A DNA stretch of 33,577 bases from contig JBFWIW010000031.1 of assembly GCA_050253535.1 (NCBI GenBank), positions 1 to 33,577 on the forward strand. The letters are read 5' to 3'. The position numbers and the translations under genes are program-made. Below are positions 5,479 to 14,489 of the stretch, in pieces (the stretch's first letter is position 1; every line of letters starts with the position of its first letter). The stretch is from JBFWIW01 sp050253535 (GTDB lineage Bacteria > Bacillota > Clostridia > Oscillospirales > Oscillospiraceae). The notes under the pieces are model-generated. The model searched no databases, had not been told where the DNA came from, and saw only the letters and a program-made list of their open reading frames with translations.

Positions 5479-7788
5479 CTATACGGCCAGCACTTGTATA
5501 GTCCCTTCCACAGCCGTCACTCCCACACGGGTCGGGCGATGAGCGTAACCCGCTATGAGCTCGGAGGCTATCTTATCCTCGATATCCTTCTGTATGGCCC
5601 GGCGCAGATTTCTGGCCCCGTAGGCGGCAGAATACGATTTCTTTACGAGATATTCGATAACACTGTCATCGTACTGGAGTTCTATACCTTTTTCCTCCAT
5701 ATTGTCACGCAGCTCCCCCATCATGAGCTCCGCAATCTTGCGGAAATTGTCCTCGGTGAGCTTATTGAAGTAAACAATCTCATCGACCCTGTTTATGAAT
5801 TCGGGGCGCAGGAAGTCTTTCAACGCCTTCATTGCTTTTTCTTTTCCCTGCTCGTTTATGGAGCGGTTAAAGCCTACGGAGCCGTCCTTTTTGTCGCTTC
5901 CGGCGTTTGTAGTCATAATGATAATGGCGTTCTCGAAATTGACCGTCCTGCCCTGTGCGTCGGTTATGCGCCCATCGTCGAGTATCTGCAGAAGGACGTT
6001 CATAACGTCCGGATGCGCCTTCTCTATCTCATCGAAGAGTACCACGCTGTAAGGCTTTCTTCGTATCTTCTCCGTGAGCTGACCGGCCTCGTCATATCCG
6101 ACATAACCGGGAGGCGAACCGATTATACGCGATACCGAGTGCTTTTCCATAAACTCGGACATGTCCAGACGGATAAGCGCCTCAGGTGCGTTGAACAGGT
6201 CGGAAGCAAGCTGTTTAACCAGCTCTGTCTTGCCGACGCCGGTCGAACCGACAAAAATAAACGAAACAGGCTTATGCTTCGGTGATATGCCCACGCGGTT
6301 TCGCTTTATCGCGGAACATACTGTGTCCACCGCCTCGTCCTGGCCTATCAGTCGGCGCTTAAGTCTTATATCCAGCTCGCCAAGACGTTTGTACTCGTCC
6401 TCGGTTATATTGCTTGCCGGTATTTTCGTCCAGAGCTCAATAACGCGTGCAAGGTTATCCAGACGGAGCTCAGGAACGCTCTCGCTGTCCAGCCTCGTTA
6501 GCTCGTTGGTTATCTGCATCTCACGGCTTCTTATGACCGCCAGACGCTCATAGCCCCGCTCTCTGTCTTCGGACGAGAGCAAAAGCTCCCGCTCGCGGCC
6601 GAGATCGTCCATCTCCTTACGCAGCTCAGCCATTCGGGCATAACTCTTGTTCTTCAGGTTCACATCGGAGCATGCCTCGTCTATAAGGTCAATCGCTTTG
6701 TCGGGCAGGAAACGGTCGGTTATATACCGCTCGGATAAAAGCACCGCCTGCCTTGCGATTTCGTCCGTAATCTTAACGCCGTGGAATTTTTCGTAATAGT
6801 GCGCTATACCCCGGATTATCGCGACGGCATCTTCGATGGACGGCTCGTTTATCGTGACGGGCTGGAACCTGCGTTCAAGCGCCGAATCTTTTTCTATGTG
6901 CTTGCGATATTCGGTAAATGTTGTTGCGCCGATGACCTGTATTTCGCCTCTTGAGAGCGCGGGCTTTAATATGTTGGCGGCGTTCATGCTGCCCTCGGCG
7001 TCTCCCGCGCCGACAAGATTATGAACTTCGTCTATGACGAGGATGATATTTCCCTGTTTCTTTATCTCTTCGATGAGACCCTTCATGCGGCTCTCAAACT
7101 GGCCCCTGAACTGCGTTCCCGCTACAAGCGCCGTGAGGTCGAGGAGAAATACCTCTTTGTCGAGGAGCTTATAAGGCACCTTCCCGTCCACTATTCTCTG
7201 GGCGAGACCTTCCGCTATGGCGGTCTTTCCGACGCCCGGCTCACCGATGAGACACGGGTTGTTCTTCTGACGGCGGTTTAGAATCTGGACGACGCGTTCC
7301 GTCTCCTCCTCGCGGCCGATCATGGCATCAAGCTTGCCTGCGCGCGCACGGTCAGTCAGGGATATACAGTAATTCTCCAGATATTTGCGCTTTTTGCCGC
7401 TGCCAACCGGCTCGCGCTCCTTACTGTCGCGGCCCTGGCGCTGGTTCTCACCGCTACCGGGCAAGGGCGGAGTTCCTATCCCGTCCATCCCTCCGAATAG
7501 CTTGTTCAGAAACGGAAACGTCGCGGTTTTGCCGTCCTCTTCGTCTCCTTCCTCAATTTCCGACAGACTCTCGACGCCGCCCATGGCTTCCATCATCTCG
7601 TTCGAGAGACCGTCAAGATCGTCGTCCGATATACCCATTTTTTTCATAATGTCGTCTACAGGTTTGATATTGAGCTCCTTGGCACATTTGAGGCATAGCC
7701 CCTCATTTGTTGAAACACCGTTCTCGATCTTGGTTATAAAGATTACGGCGACATTTTTTTTACATCTCGCGCAAAGTGTAGGCTGCAT
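5479..7788 (-). CDS. clpE: ClpE-type ATP-dependent Clp protease ATP-binding subunit
   Basis: A 769-residue AAA+ unfoldase that would feed substrates to ClpP and act on misfolded protein in the cytoplasm. It opens with a C4 zinc finger (Cys6, Cys9, Cys32, Cys35), the hallmark of ClpE, in place of the double Clp_N repeat of ClpC. An acidic, Gly-rich linker follows to about residue 135. The first ATPase domain has GEPGVGKT (182-189) and Walker B VIDEVH (near 251-256). A coiled-coil insertion follows around 380-440, then the second ATPase domain with GSTGVGKT (514-521) and LFDEIEKAH, and a ClpB-type C-terminal domain. The start is the ATG at 7788, after AAGGAG; an in-frame ATG 13 codons upstream lacks a site and reads through the ribosome site itself. 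It is longer than the ~700 residues of Bacillus ClpE because of the linker. No CtsR box is evident nearby. It is the last protein gene of the minus-strand run. Confidence 0.9.
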   Translation of the reverse strand: MQPTLCARCKKNVAVIFITKIENGVSTNEGLCLKCAKELNIKPVDDIMKKMGISDDDLDGLSNEMMEAMGGVESLSEIEEGDEEDGKTATFPFLNKLFGGMDGIGTPPLPGSGENQRQGRDSKEREPVGSGKKRKYLENYCISLTDRARAGKLDAMIGREEETERVVQILNRRQKNNPCLIGEPGVGKTAIAEGLAQRIVDGKVPYKLLDKEVFLLDLTALVAGTQFRGQFESRMKGLIEEIKKQGNIILVIDEVHNLVGAGDAEGSMNAANILKPALSRGEIQVIGATTFTEYRKHIEKDSALERRFQPVTINEPSIEDAVAIIRGIAHYYEKFHGVKITDEIARQAVLLSERYITDRFLPDKAIDLIDEACSDVNLKNKSYARMAELRKEMDDLGRERELLLSSEDRERGYERLAVIRSREMQITNELTRLDSESVPELRLDNLARVIELWTKIPASNITEDEYKRLGELDIRLKRRLIGQDEAVDTVCSAIKRNRVGISPKHKPVSFIFVGSTGVGKTELVKQLASDLFNAPEALIRLDMSEFMEKHSVSRIIGSPPGYVGYDEAGQLTEKIRRKPYSVVLFDEIEKAHPDVMNVLLQILDDGRITDAQGRTVNFENAIIIMTTNAGSDKKDGSVGFNRSINEQGKEKAMKALKDFLRPEFINRVDEIVYFNKLTEDNFRKIAELMMGELRDNMEEKGIELQYDDSVIEYLVKKSYSAAYGARNLRRAIQKDIEDKIASELIAGYAHRPTRVGVTAVEGTIQVLAV

Positions 7789-7800
7789 TTGATACTCCTT

Positions 7801-7825
7801 AAAAGGGCGGGTCCGATCCCCCGCC
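7801..7825 (-). terminator. Hairpin just before the clpE ribosome site
   Basis: On the minus strand GGCGGG and CCCGCC pair around 8 bases and are followed by CTTTTAAGGAG. The stem ends about 5 bases before the clpE ribosome site. It could be a partial terminator after cvpA or a structure tuning clpE translation. Confidence 0.45.
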
Positions 7826-7864
7826 AAAATATATCAGGTAAAAACCGTGCTGTTCCTGCCGACG

Positions 7865-8569
7865 TCATACGCCGATAATGTTCGCAATAAGATTGTGGTT
7901 TATGAGCCACTCGGTTATAAGCGTTTTTTGTATCGTCTCTTCCGACAGCAAAAGGCCCAGATAACGGCAGACACTGGTGATAAAGAGTACGATTATTATC
8001 CCTTTTACGAGGCCAAGAGCAGCCCCTCCGATATGATTTGCCGTTTCGAACCCCGGTATAGCAAAAGACAGGTTCAAAACATTTCCAATTGCCGCAAGTA
8101 TTATACATAAAAGTATGAACACAACCATGAAAACTATTACAAATGCGAGAGTTCTGGAGAGTTTTTCGGACAGATTATCCGACATTCTCTGCCCGACGGT
8201 ATCAATCTCCTGCTCCGTCTCTTCCGCTATACGCTGCGCCGCACCGTCCGCAATGCCCAACTGCCGCAGGGCCGCGTGTCCTACGACGTACACATCGCTT
8301 TTCTGCCCATTTGAGAGGGTTTCAATCTGACTCGCCGCATTGTCTCCGGCGACGGCGTCCGAAATCGAATTATCCACCATACCGCCTACGAAGGGCTCCA
8401 GCATTCCGGTGAACTCCTCGGAATATACAGAAGCCACAATATTTGCTCCGAAGAGGCAGATAATTACAGCGACCGCACCGCACATCGTGACAATAAGTCC
8501 GTCTTTGTATCCCCGCCACACCGTAAAGGCCGCAATGGCAACGAGGGCCAGATCAAACAGAATATTCAA
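7865..8569 (-). CDS. CvpA family membrane protein
   Basis: This 234-residue protein matches the CvpA/colicin V production family: hydrophobic helices at about 1-20 and 27-46 around the motif WRGYKDGLI, a long polar middle (about 60-130), and hydrophobic helices in the C-terminal half around FVIVFMVVFILLC and GIIIVLFITSV. The family is in the cytoplasmic membrane; its exact role is poorly defined. The start is taken as the TTG at 8569, after GGAGA, giving (M)NILFDLALVAIAAF. Upstream codons read into the preceding gene and add a non-family extension. It lies 55 bases after the DUF5711-like gene and 76 bases before clpE. Confidence 0.8.
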   Translation of the reverse strand: MNILFDLALVAIAAFTVWRGYKDGLIVTMCGAVAVIICLFGANIVASVYSEEFTGMLEPFVGGMVDNSISDAVAGDNAASQIETLSNGQKSDVYVVGHAALRQLGIADGAAQRIAEETEQEIDTVGQRMSDNLSEKLSRTLAFVIVFMVVFILLCIILAAIGNVLNLSFAIPGFETANHIGGAALGLVKGIIIVLFITSVCRYLGLLLSEETIQKTLITEWLINHNLIANIIGV

Positions 8570-8624
8570 GGTCAGCTCTCCTTTTCCATTTTGCCGGAAA
8601 ACACTGGTGTAATGCCATATGTTT

Positions 8625-9746
8625 TTAGAAAACGACAGCACGGTAAGCTCCAGTAACGACTGCTCTGCCATCGTCCCGTATTATTGCCCCGCCTGCGCCG
8701 GCGTCTGTCGTAAATGAAGCTATTTCTGTCATGTTTTTCTTATAAGTCTTAAGGACTCCCTGTGTTAAAACGGCGATTCTGTCACCCGAGGCGGAGACGT
8801 CAGTCACCCTTTCCTCATATGCGGCCGAACCCAAAAGTTTACCGCCCGAGACGGAACACACTTCGCTCCCACCGCTCCCCAGCGCGTTCTCCGAGAGGAC
8901 CAGAACGGCAAAGCCGCCGCCGTCCAGTGTGAACGCCGAAAGCGTCTTAGACGAAAAATCGTATCTAGCGGACTCTTCTCCGCTGTTATCCACGGTTATT
9001 ACCGCGCTCTGCGTCACGGCTGTCACTGTCGTGCTATCTTTGTATTTTATATCTAAAATAACTTCCCCGTCAAGCTTAAATCTGCCCTCTTCGCTCTCGC
9101 TGTCGAGCTTCAGGAAAACTATGCCTGCGCCAATTTGCCCGATGGTAAGAACCGAAAGCCTTTTATTATCGGGCGAGATCTCGGCCGATAATATGTAATT
9201 TTCAGCGGAGTACCACTCATACGCCACATTCCCCGATGAATCATACACAGTTACGCTGCTCTTATACCCGGTATCCTCCTCACACAGCGCAAGCCATCCG
9301 TTTTTGTTCAGTGACGCGGATATTATAGGGTTTTCGGCCTCCTCGTCCATCTTCGTCTCCATTCCATCAAAGACGCGTAAAAATGTACCGCCCTCATCGT
9401 ATACCACAGCCCTGCCGCCGCCCGAGATAACCATAGGCTTAGTCAGCGAGACAAACTCTGTGACCTTTTCCGTTCCGGTCCTGTCAAAAATGCGGATATG
9501 TCCCTTTGACACGGATATCAGACCGCCGTTAAGATCGGCGAAAATGCCCTCCGCGCCGTCTTCATAAGTAAATTCCGCCGCCGTCTCTCGGTGTCCGAAT
9601 GAGGTTATCGTATTGAGTATGTTCTGCGGCGTGAGGTCGTTTCTGTTCTCGGCGACGGCGTATATGAGCACCGCCGCCGCAAAGAGAACGGCGGCCATGA
9701 GGATTATCCTCAAACCTGCGGGCTTTTTCTTTCGTTTAGTTTTCAT
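8625..9746 (-). CDS. DUF5711-like membrane-anchored beta-propeller protein
   Basis: A 373-residue protein with a basic N-terminus (MKTKRKKK), one membrane anchor at about residues 12-32 and an outside domain made of repeated beta-strand blades with Gly/Asp turns (such as VVYDEGGTFLRVFDG and AEISPDNKRLSVLTIGQ). This is the layout of the DUF5711 family common in Clostridia, whose function is unknown; a sensing or scaffolding role at the envelope is a guess. It starts 7 bases after truA, so it is translated from the ecf-truA transcript, and cvpA follows. Confidence 0.75.
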   Translation of the reverse strand: MKTKRKKKPAGLRIILMAAVLFAAAVLIYAVAENRNDLTPQNILNTITSFGHRETAAEFTYEDGAEGIFADLNGGLISVSKGHIRIFDRTGTEKVTEFVSLTKPMVISGGGRAVVYDEGGTFLRVFDGMETKMDEEAENPIISASLNKNGWLALCEEDTGYKSSVTVYDSSGNVAYEWYSAENYILSAEISPDNKRLSVLTIGQIGAGIVFLKLDSESEEGRFKLDGEVILDIKYKDSTTVTAVTQSAVITVDNSGEESARYDFSSKTLSAFTLDGGGFAVLVLSENALGSGGSEVCSVSGGKLLGSAAYEERVTDVSASGDRIAVLTQGVLKTYKKNMTEIASFTTDAGAGGAIIRDDGRAVVTGAYRAVVF

Positions 9747-9753
9747 TTCACAC

Positions 9754-10518
9754 CTACACCAGCATCATTTCGCCAACCGCGCCGTCATACCACACTTTTG
9801 TCATATAGAGTCCCTGCGGCGGAACTGTCGGCCCCGTGAGCCGCCTGTCGCGCTTTTCCAGAAGCTCCGGTATCTCCCGCGGCGCTATCTTCCCCTCCGA
9901 GGCATAAATGAGGGTCCCGGCCATGGCCCGTGCCATGTTATACAGAAAGCCGTCCGCACAGACGCGAAGGTCTACCGTCTTTTCTCCGCGCGCCACCTCG
10001 TAATAGTATACTGTCCTTACGGTTGTCTTCGTCTCCGTTCCGACGGAACGAAGAGAGGCAAAATCGTGCGTTCCGACGAAGTGGCGTGAAGCTTCCGACA
10101 TAACAGAGATATTCAAAAGCGCCGGATAAAAGTACGCCCTGTCGGCATAGAACGGGTCGCGTATGCGGGAATTATAAATTTTGTAAGTGTATTCTTTTTT
10201 TATGCAGGAAAGAATGGCGTTAAAATCCTCCGGCGCGTCAATGGCGCATAAGACGGAAATGTCATCCGGCAGTCGGGAATTTACCGCAAAAGGTATCCGC
10301 TCAGCCGGTATACGCGAAATTGTCCTGAAGTTTGCGCAGTAGCACAGCGCGTGTACGCCCGCGTCCGTCCTGCCGCAGCCCGTCACTTTAACGGGATGGG
10401 CACACACCGAGGATAGGGCCTTCTCCAACGTCTCGGCCACCGTTATCTCGGTTTTCTGTACCTGCCAGCCATGGTACCGCGCCCCGTCGTACATGAGGCG
10501 CATGGCGATATTTCTCAT
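9754..10518 (-). CDS. truA: tRNA pseudouridine(38-40) synthase TruA
   Basis: This enzyme converts uridines 38-40 in the anticodon stem-loop of many tRNAs to pseudouridine. The 254-residue length fits the family. The N-terminus has the expected YDGARYHGWQ, and the catalytic Asp52 sits in GCGRTDAGVHA. The C-terminal half has FLYNMARAMAGTLI, matching the FLYHMVRNMVG-like motif. It lies 48 bases downstream of ecfT and 7 bases before the DUF5711-like gene. Ecf genes followed by truA is a widely conserved Firmicute arrangement. Confidence 0.95.
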   Translation of the reverse strand: MRNIAMRLMYDGARYHGWQVQKTEITVAETLEKALSSVCAHPVKVTGCGRTDAGVHALCYCANFRTISRIPAERIPFAVNSRLPDDISVLCAIDAPEDFNAILSCIKKEYTYKIYNSRIRDPFYADRAYFYPALLNISVMSEASRHFVGTHDFASLRSVGTETKTTVRTVYYYEVARGEKTVDLRVCADGFLYNMARAMAGTLIYASEGKIAPREIPELLEKRDRRLTGPTVPPQGLYMTKVWYDGAVGEMMLV

Positions 10519-10566
10519 ATTTTGCGGGCCTTTCCGTGTTCTGATCCTATTAAAGTCCGGAAATTC

Positions 10567-11370
10567 TTAAAGTCCGAAACTTCCCAGCGTTATCACTCCG
10601 CCTAAAACGGCAGCGCCGAGCACAAGGGAGATGCAGTCCCTCTTTGCCATTCTGAGCTGCTTCATCCTCGTCCTGCCCTTGTCGCCGTGATAACAGCGGC
10701 TCTCCATGGCGATGGCAAGCTCGTCCGCCCGGCGGAACGCGCTCACGAAGAGCGGCACCAGAAGCGGCAGCATTGCCTTGGCCTTTTCGAAAAGCGTACC
10801 GGTCTCAAAGTTCGCTCCCCTTGCCTTCTGGGCGCTCATGATCTTGTCCGTCTCCTCGATCAGAGTCGGTATAAAGCGGAGGGCGATGCTCATCATCATT
10901 GACAGTTCGTGTACCGGCACCCTGATTTTTTTAAGCGGCCCCATCAAAATTTCAAGCCCGTCCGTAAGGGCTATCGGCGACGTCGTATAAGTGAGGAGGA
11001 ACGTGCCCGTAATAAGCAAAACTATACGCAGAACCATAAACAGCGCGGCACGCAGGCCCTCGTGCGTTATCCTGAAGATCCAGAATTCGACTATAGGACT
11101 GCCTGGAGTGAAAAATATATTCAGCACCGCCGTAAAGATTATAATTACAATGATGGGCTTCAGGCCCTTAAGCATTGTCCCAAGCTTAATTGTGGAGAGA
11201 TGCACCGCCGAGGCGAGGACAATAACCATAAAGCCGTAGGATACCCAGCTCTTCGCCATGAAAAGGGCGATGATGTAGATGATAACAAGCACAAGCTTCG
11301 TGCGGGGGTCCAGACGATGCACAACTGTATTTCCCGGGAAATACTGGCCGAGGGTGATATCCTTAAGCAT
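10567..11370 (-). CDS. ecfT: ECF transporter transmembrane component EcfT
   Basis: A 267-residue membrane scaffold that couples the two EcfA ATPases to exchangeable substrate-binding S proteins for vitamins or metals. It has four to six hydrophobic helices (first around 29-60), the two cytoplasmic coupling motifs with Ala-Arg-Gly character (QKARGANFE, then ESRCYHGDKGRT), and the N-terminal VHRLDPRTKL segment typical of EcfT. Its ATG overlaps the ecfA2 stop by eight bases. No S component lies in the window, which fits a group II (shared) module whose S genes are scattered elsewhere. Confidence 0.93.
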   Translation of the reverse strand: MLKDITLGQYFPGNTVVHRLDPRTKLVLVIIYIIALFMAKSWVSYGFMVIVLASAVHLSTIKLGTMLKGLKPIIVIIIFTAVLNIFFTPGSPIVEFWIFRITHEGLRAALFMVLRIVLLITGTFLLTYTTSPIALTDGLEILMGPLKKIRVPVHELSMMMSIALRFIPTLIEETDKIMSAQKARGANFETGTLFEKAKAMLPLLVPLFVSAFRRADELAIAMESRCYHGDKGRTRMKQLRMAKRDCISLVLGAAVLGGVITLGSFGL

Positions 11371-12238
11371 GGCTCTCCCCTCCCCTTATGGCAAGTATCG
11401 CATTTTTAGCCTGCATTGTCGTATAGACCGGACCCTTTATAGGGAGTCCCATGGAACGCAGTTTTTCCGTTATCTGTGTCGATACCGGCAGGTCCAGCCC
11501 CATAGCGCGGAGTTCTTTCTCGTGTGAAAAGACCTCATCTGGCGTACCGGAAAATGCAATTCTCCCGCCGCTTAAGACTACGAGGCGCTCGGCGCATCGC
11601 GCCGCCTCCTCCATGTTGTGTGTGACCATAATGACGGCGGAGCCTGTCAGTCGCCTGTACTGCGTGATGTTCGCTATTATTCTGCTGCATCCGTGCGGAT
11701 CGAGACCCGCCGTCGGCTCGTCCAGAATCAGAACGTCCGGCCGCATAGCGATGACTCCCGCGATGGCGACTCTCCGCTTCTGCCCGCCGGACAGCTCAAA
11801 GGGCGAACGCCCCAGGACATCCTCATGTACGCCGGCAAACTGCGCGGCCTCGCGCACACGCTCGTCGACTTCCTGTTCGGAAAGTCTCATATTTTTCGGG
11901 CCAAAGGCGATATCCTTAAAGACCGTCTCCTCAAAGAGCTGATACTCCGGATACTGGAAAACAAGTCCCACCCTGAAACGGACCTCCCGAGTCTTCTCTT
12001 TGGACAAATGTATGTCTTCGCCGTTATAATATACCGATCCTGATGTCGGTCTTATAAGCCCGTTCAAATGCTGTATGAACGTCGATTTCCCCGACCCGGT
12101 GTGGCCGATGATGCCGACAAATTCGCCCTTTTGTATCTCAAAGTCTATGCCGTCAATGGCAACAGATTGAAAAGGCGTACCCGAACCGTACACGTGGGTC
12201 AGCTTTTCTGCTTTTAAAATTGGTGTGAGCGCATCCAA
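11363..12238 (-). CDS. ecfA2: ECF transporter ATPase EcfA2
   Basis: An ABC ATPase of 291 residues that pairs with EcfA1 to power the ECF importer. It has Walker A GHTGSGKST, the signature LSGGQKRR, Walker B VLILDEPTAGLDP and a switch His in MVTHNMEE. The C-terminal extension after about residue 230 is typical of EcfA. The start is TTG at 12238, directly after the ecfA1 TAG, with GAGG nine bases upstream. The C-terminus overlaps ecfT by eight bases, so the three subunits are translationally coupled. The order A1-A2-T supports the subunit assignment. Confidence 0.93.
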   Translation of the reverse strand: MDALTPILKAEKLTHVYGSGTPFQSVAIDGIDFEIQKGEFVGIIGHTGSGKSTFIQHLNGLIRPTSGSVYYNGEDIHLSKEKTREVRFRVGLVFQYPEYQLFEETVFKDIAFGPKNMRLSEQEVDERVREAAQFAGVHEDVLGRSPFELSGGQKRRVAIAGVIAMRPDVLILDEPTAGLDPHGCSRIIANITQYRRLTGSAVIMVTHNMEEAARCAERLVVLSGGRIAFSGTPDEVFSHEKELRAMGLDLPVSTQITEKLRSMGLPIKGPVYTTMQAKNAILAIRGGESHA

Positions 12239-13090
12239 CTACGGTTTCCTCAGACTTTCAAATATAACTTCGGCACAATTATCTATAGACAGAGCGGACA
12301 GCGGCAGATCAAAGCCGGATCGGTTGAGCTCATAAATGAGCTCCGTCGTCCCCGGGACTGTGAGACCCAGCTCGAGAAGCTCGCCGACACGGGCAAATAC
12401 CGCCTCCGGCTTACCATCCATAGCAACTCGGCCGTCAGATAAGACAACGACCCTGTCCGCCGGGATCGCCTCGTCCATATGGTGTGTAATGAGAACTATG
12501 GTGACGCCGTGGTTTTCACGCAGGTCTTTTATAATATTAATCACATCCGCCCGTCCCCTTGGGTCCAGCATGGCGGTCGGCTCGTCGAATACGATGCACT
12601 TCGGCCGCATGGCGAGAACGCCGGCAATCGCTATTCGCTGTTTCTGCCCTCCGGATAAAAGGTGCGGCGCATGCTCGCGGTATTCATACATACCGACAAG
12701 CCTTAACGCCTCGTCCACTCTTGTCCTTATCTCCTCCGGCGGATAGCCGAGGTTCTCCGGCGCGAAGGCGACATCCTCCTCGACCACATTAGATACTATC
12801 TGGTTATCGGGGTTCTGGAAAACCATTCCGACTCTTCTGCGTATCTCAAGGATGAGCGATTCGTCTCTCGTGTCCATGCCGGAGACATAGACGGCCCCGC
12901 CCTCCGGCAGTATAACGCCGTTGCAGTGTTTTGCGAATGTCGACTTTCCTGAGCCGTTAGGCCCTATGACCGCGACAAAGGTGCCCTCTTCAATATCGAG
13001 ATTCAGGCCCTTCAGAACGGTCTCAAACACGCCTTCTTCCGGCGATGCGTAGGAATATGTCACATTTTCGGCTCTTATGATAGGTTCCAT
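12239..13090 (-). CDS. ecfA1: ECF transporter ATPase EcfA1
   Basis: An ABC ATPase of 283 residues, partner of EcfA2. Walker A is GPNGSGKST, the Q-loop is in VFQNPDNQIV, the signature is LSGGQKQR, Walker B is CIVFDEPTAMLDP and the switch is LITHHMDE. The start chosen is the ATG at 13090, preceded by TTAGGAGAC; it gives the standard MEPIIRAENVTYSY N-terminus, while the open frame extends 40 codons further without a site. It is the first gene of the ECF set, and 270 bases containing an inverted-repeat element separate it from the methyltransferase. Confidence 0.93.
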   Translation of the reverse strand: MEPIIRAENVTYSYASPEEGVFETVLKGLNLDIEEGTFVAVIGPNGSGKSTFAKHCNGVILPEGGAVYVSGMDTRDESLILEIRRRVGMVFQNPDNQIVSNVVEEDVAFAPENLGYPPEEIRTRVDEALRLVGMYEYREHAPHLLSGGQKQRIAIAGVLAMRPKCIVFDEPTAMLDPRGRADVINIIKDLRENHGVTIVLITHHMDEAIPADRVVVLSDGRVAMDGKPEAVFARVGELLELGLTVPGTTELIYELNRSGFDLPLSALSIDNCAEVIFESLRKP

Positions 13091-13227
13091 TTGTCTCCTA
13101 AAGCACAACGCTCCGATACGAACCCGCATCTGAGCGCGTATTATTGCGCCATTTTGCTTTTTCCACTCGCGGGCGTCAGCCCGCATTCTACAAAATTCTT
13201 CGCCTGTCAAAAAAACTCTATTTAGGA

Positions 13228-13333
13228 TTTTTGATGGGTATGGCCGTTTCAGGGCAAAACCGAGGAGCGAAGGAAGGCTAGGCGCCTTTCAAGTGACGAG
13301 ATGAAGTTCTGGTGCGGCCATGCCCATCAAAAA
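13228..13333. repeat. Inverted-repeat element, possible structured RNA or dispersed repeat
   Basis: Arms of 19 bases (13228-13246 and 13315-13333, core TGATGGG/CCCATCA and GGCCG/CGGCC) pair at 18 positions plus one G-U, enclosing 68 bases. Inside is a smaller hairpin around AAGGC-TAGGC-GCCTT and purine-rich stretches. No frame in it looks coding. It sits between the methyltransferase stop and ecfA1. Its shape (long outer stem, conserved-looking interior) suggests a small mobile repeat or a noncoding RNA; which of these it is cannot be told from one copy. Confidence 0.55.
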
Positions 13334-13360
13334 CGGGTCTGTATCGGCGCGTTATGCTTA

Positions 13361-14221
13361 TTATGCCTGCCAGCGGCAGGCGGCTCCGCAGGGGAGATAA
13401 AGCCCCGTATCCGTAACCGGCAGCCCGAGTTCATCGCTCTCTGCACGGCCGCCGAAGCGTTTTGTAAACACGGATTCCGCCATATACGTAAGCGCGGAGG
13501 CAGAGAGCCCTGTCGTATATGAGTTTATAATCACGAAAAGCGGGTCGTCGGAGAGTACGCCGGAACACAGGTTTATAAACTGGAACAGGTTGTCCTCCAG
13601 CTTCCAGACTTCTCCGTTCGGGCCGCGGCCGTAGGAAGGCGGATCCATTACTATCGCGTCGTACCGCCTGCCGCGTTTTATCTCCCGCTCGACAAATTTG
13701 CCGCAGTCATCCACTATCCAGCGAACAGGCTTGTCCTCAAGTCCCGACGCCCTGGCGTTTTCCTTCGCCCAGGAGACCATTCCGCGAGCCGCGTCCACGT
13801 GGCAGACCGAGGCCCCGGCGGAAGCCGCCGCTATCGTGGCGCCGCCGGTATATGCGAAAAGGTTAAGAAGTTTTATCGGCCGCCCGCAGGCGCGTATCTT
13901 CCCCATTATGAAGTCCCAGTTTGACGCCTGTTCAGGGAAAATGCCTGTGTGCTTGAAATTCATTGGCCTGACGTTGAATTTAAGATCAAAGTAACCTATC
14001 TGCCAGCTCTCGGGAAGGTTCTCCTTTTCCCATCTGCCGCCGCCCTCCGATGAACGGGTATAACGGCCGGACGGCCTCTTCCAGCGCTGATCGGTCTTCG
14101 GCGTATCCCATAGAGCCTGTGGGTCGGGGCGTACAAGAATATACTTTCCCCAGCGTTCCAGTTTCTCACCTCTGGAACAGTCCAGAAGCTCAAAATCCGC
14201 CCATTTATCGGAAATCCACAT
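13361..14221 (-). CDS. Class I SAM-dependent methyltransferase, RlmI/RlmK-like
   Basis: A 286-residue Rossmann methyltransferase. The SAM-binding motif I is LLNLFAYTGGATIAAASAGA, motif II ends in HVDAARGM, and motif IV is DPPSYGRG, as in the RlmI/RlmK (23S rRNA) group. The N-terminal PUA domain of RlmI is missing; residues 1-95 instead form a short beta-rich domain, as in many Firmicute homologues annotated only as SAM-dependent methyltransferases. An rRNA substrate is likely but not proven. The start is the ATG at 14221, with GGGAG 5-6 bases upstream; an ATG nine codons earlier lies about 18 bases from the predicted transcription start and has no ribosome site. Confidence 0.85.
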   Translation of the reverse strand: MWISDKWADFELLDCSRGEKLERWGKYILVRPDPQALWDTPKTDQRWKRPSGRYTRSSEGGGRWEKENLPESWQIGYFDLKFNVRPMNFKHTGIFPEQASNWDFIMGKIRACGRPIKLLNLFAYTGGATIAAASAGASVCHVDAARGMVSWAKENARASGLEDKPVRWIVDDCGKFVEREIKRGRRYDAIVMDPPSYGRGPNGEVWKLEDNLFQFINLCSGVLSDDPLFVIINSYTTGLSASALTYMAESVFTKRFGGRAESDELGLPVTDTGLYLPCGAACRWQA

Positions 14222-14272
14222 AAAACTCTCCCAATCCCGCTCGGTCATTTTGCTTATAAATATAAGGAATAT

Positions 14273-14301
14273 ATTATACCACCTATACTATTGCAAGTCA
14301 A
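14273..14301 (-). promoter_or_regulatory. Promoter of the methyltransferase gene
   Basis: On the minus strand TTGACT (14296-14301) and TATAAT (14273-14278) are 17 bases apart. The expected transcript starts near 14266, leaving a leader of about 45 bases. It may also drive the ecf genes beyond. Confidence 0.75.
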
Positions 14302-14384
14302 CGAAGAGCGGGCGCTACGCCGATGCCGTGCCCTTATAGTAACAAGTATTTACAAAAACTCGCAAAAATCGAAATTAATTGATG

Positions 14385-14413
14385 TTGCAATTGTAATATT
14401 TTATTTCTATTAT
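14385..14413 (+). promoter_or_regulatory. Promoter of the deacetylase gene
   Basis: TTGCAA (14385-14390) and TATTAT (14408-14413) are 17 bases apart in very AT-rich DNA, about 75 bases before the start codon. Confidence 0.6.
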
Positions 14414-14489
14414 TATATGTGAAGCCAAGAATAACGGCGAATAAAGAAATATTTTGTATTTTCGACATTTTCTTCAGGGGATATGTTTT

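Noticed and set aside
5494..6285. A 263-codon open frame on the plus strand
   Set aside because: It is antisense to clpE, whose protein motifs are unmistakable.
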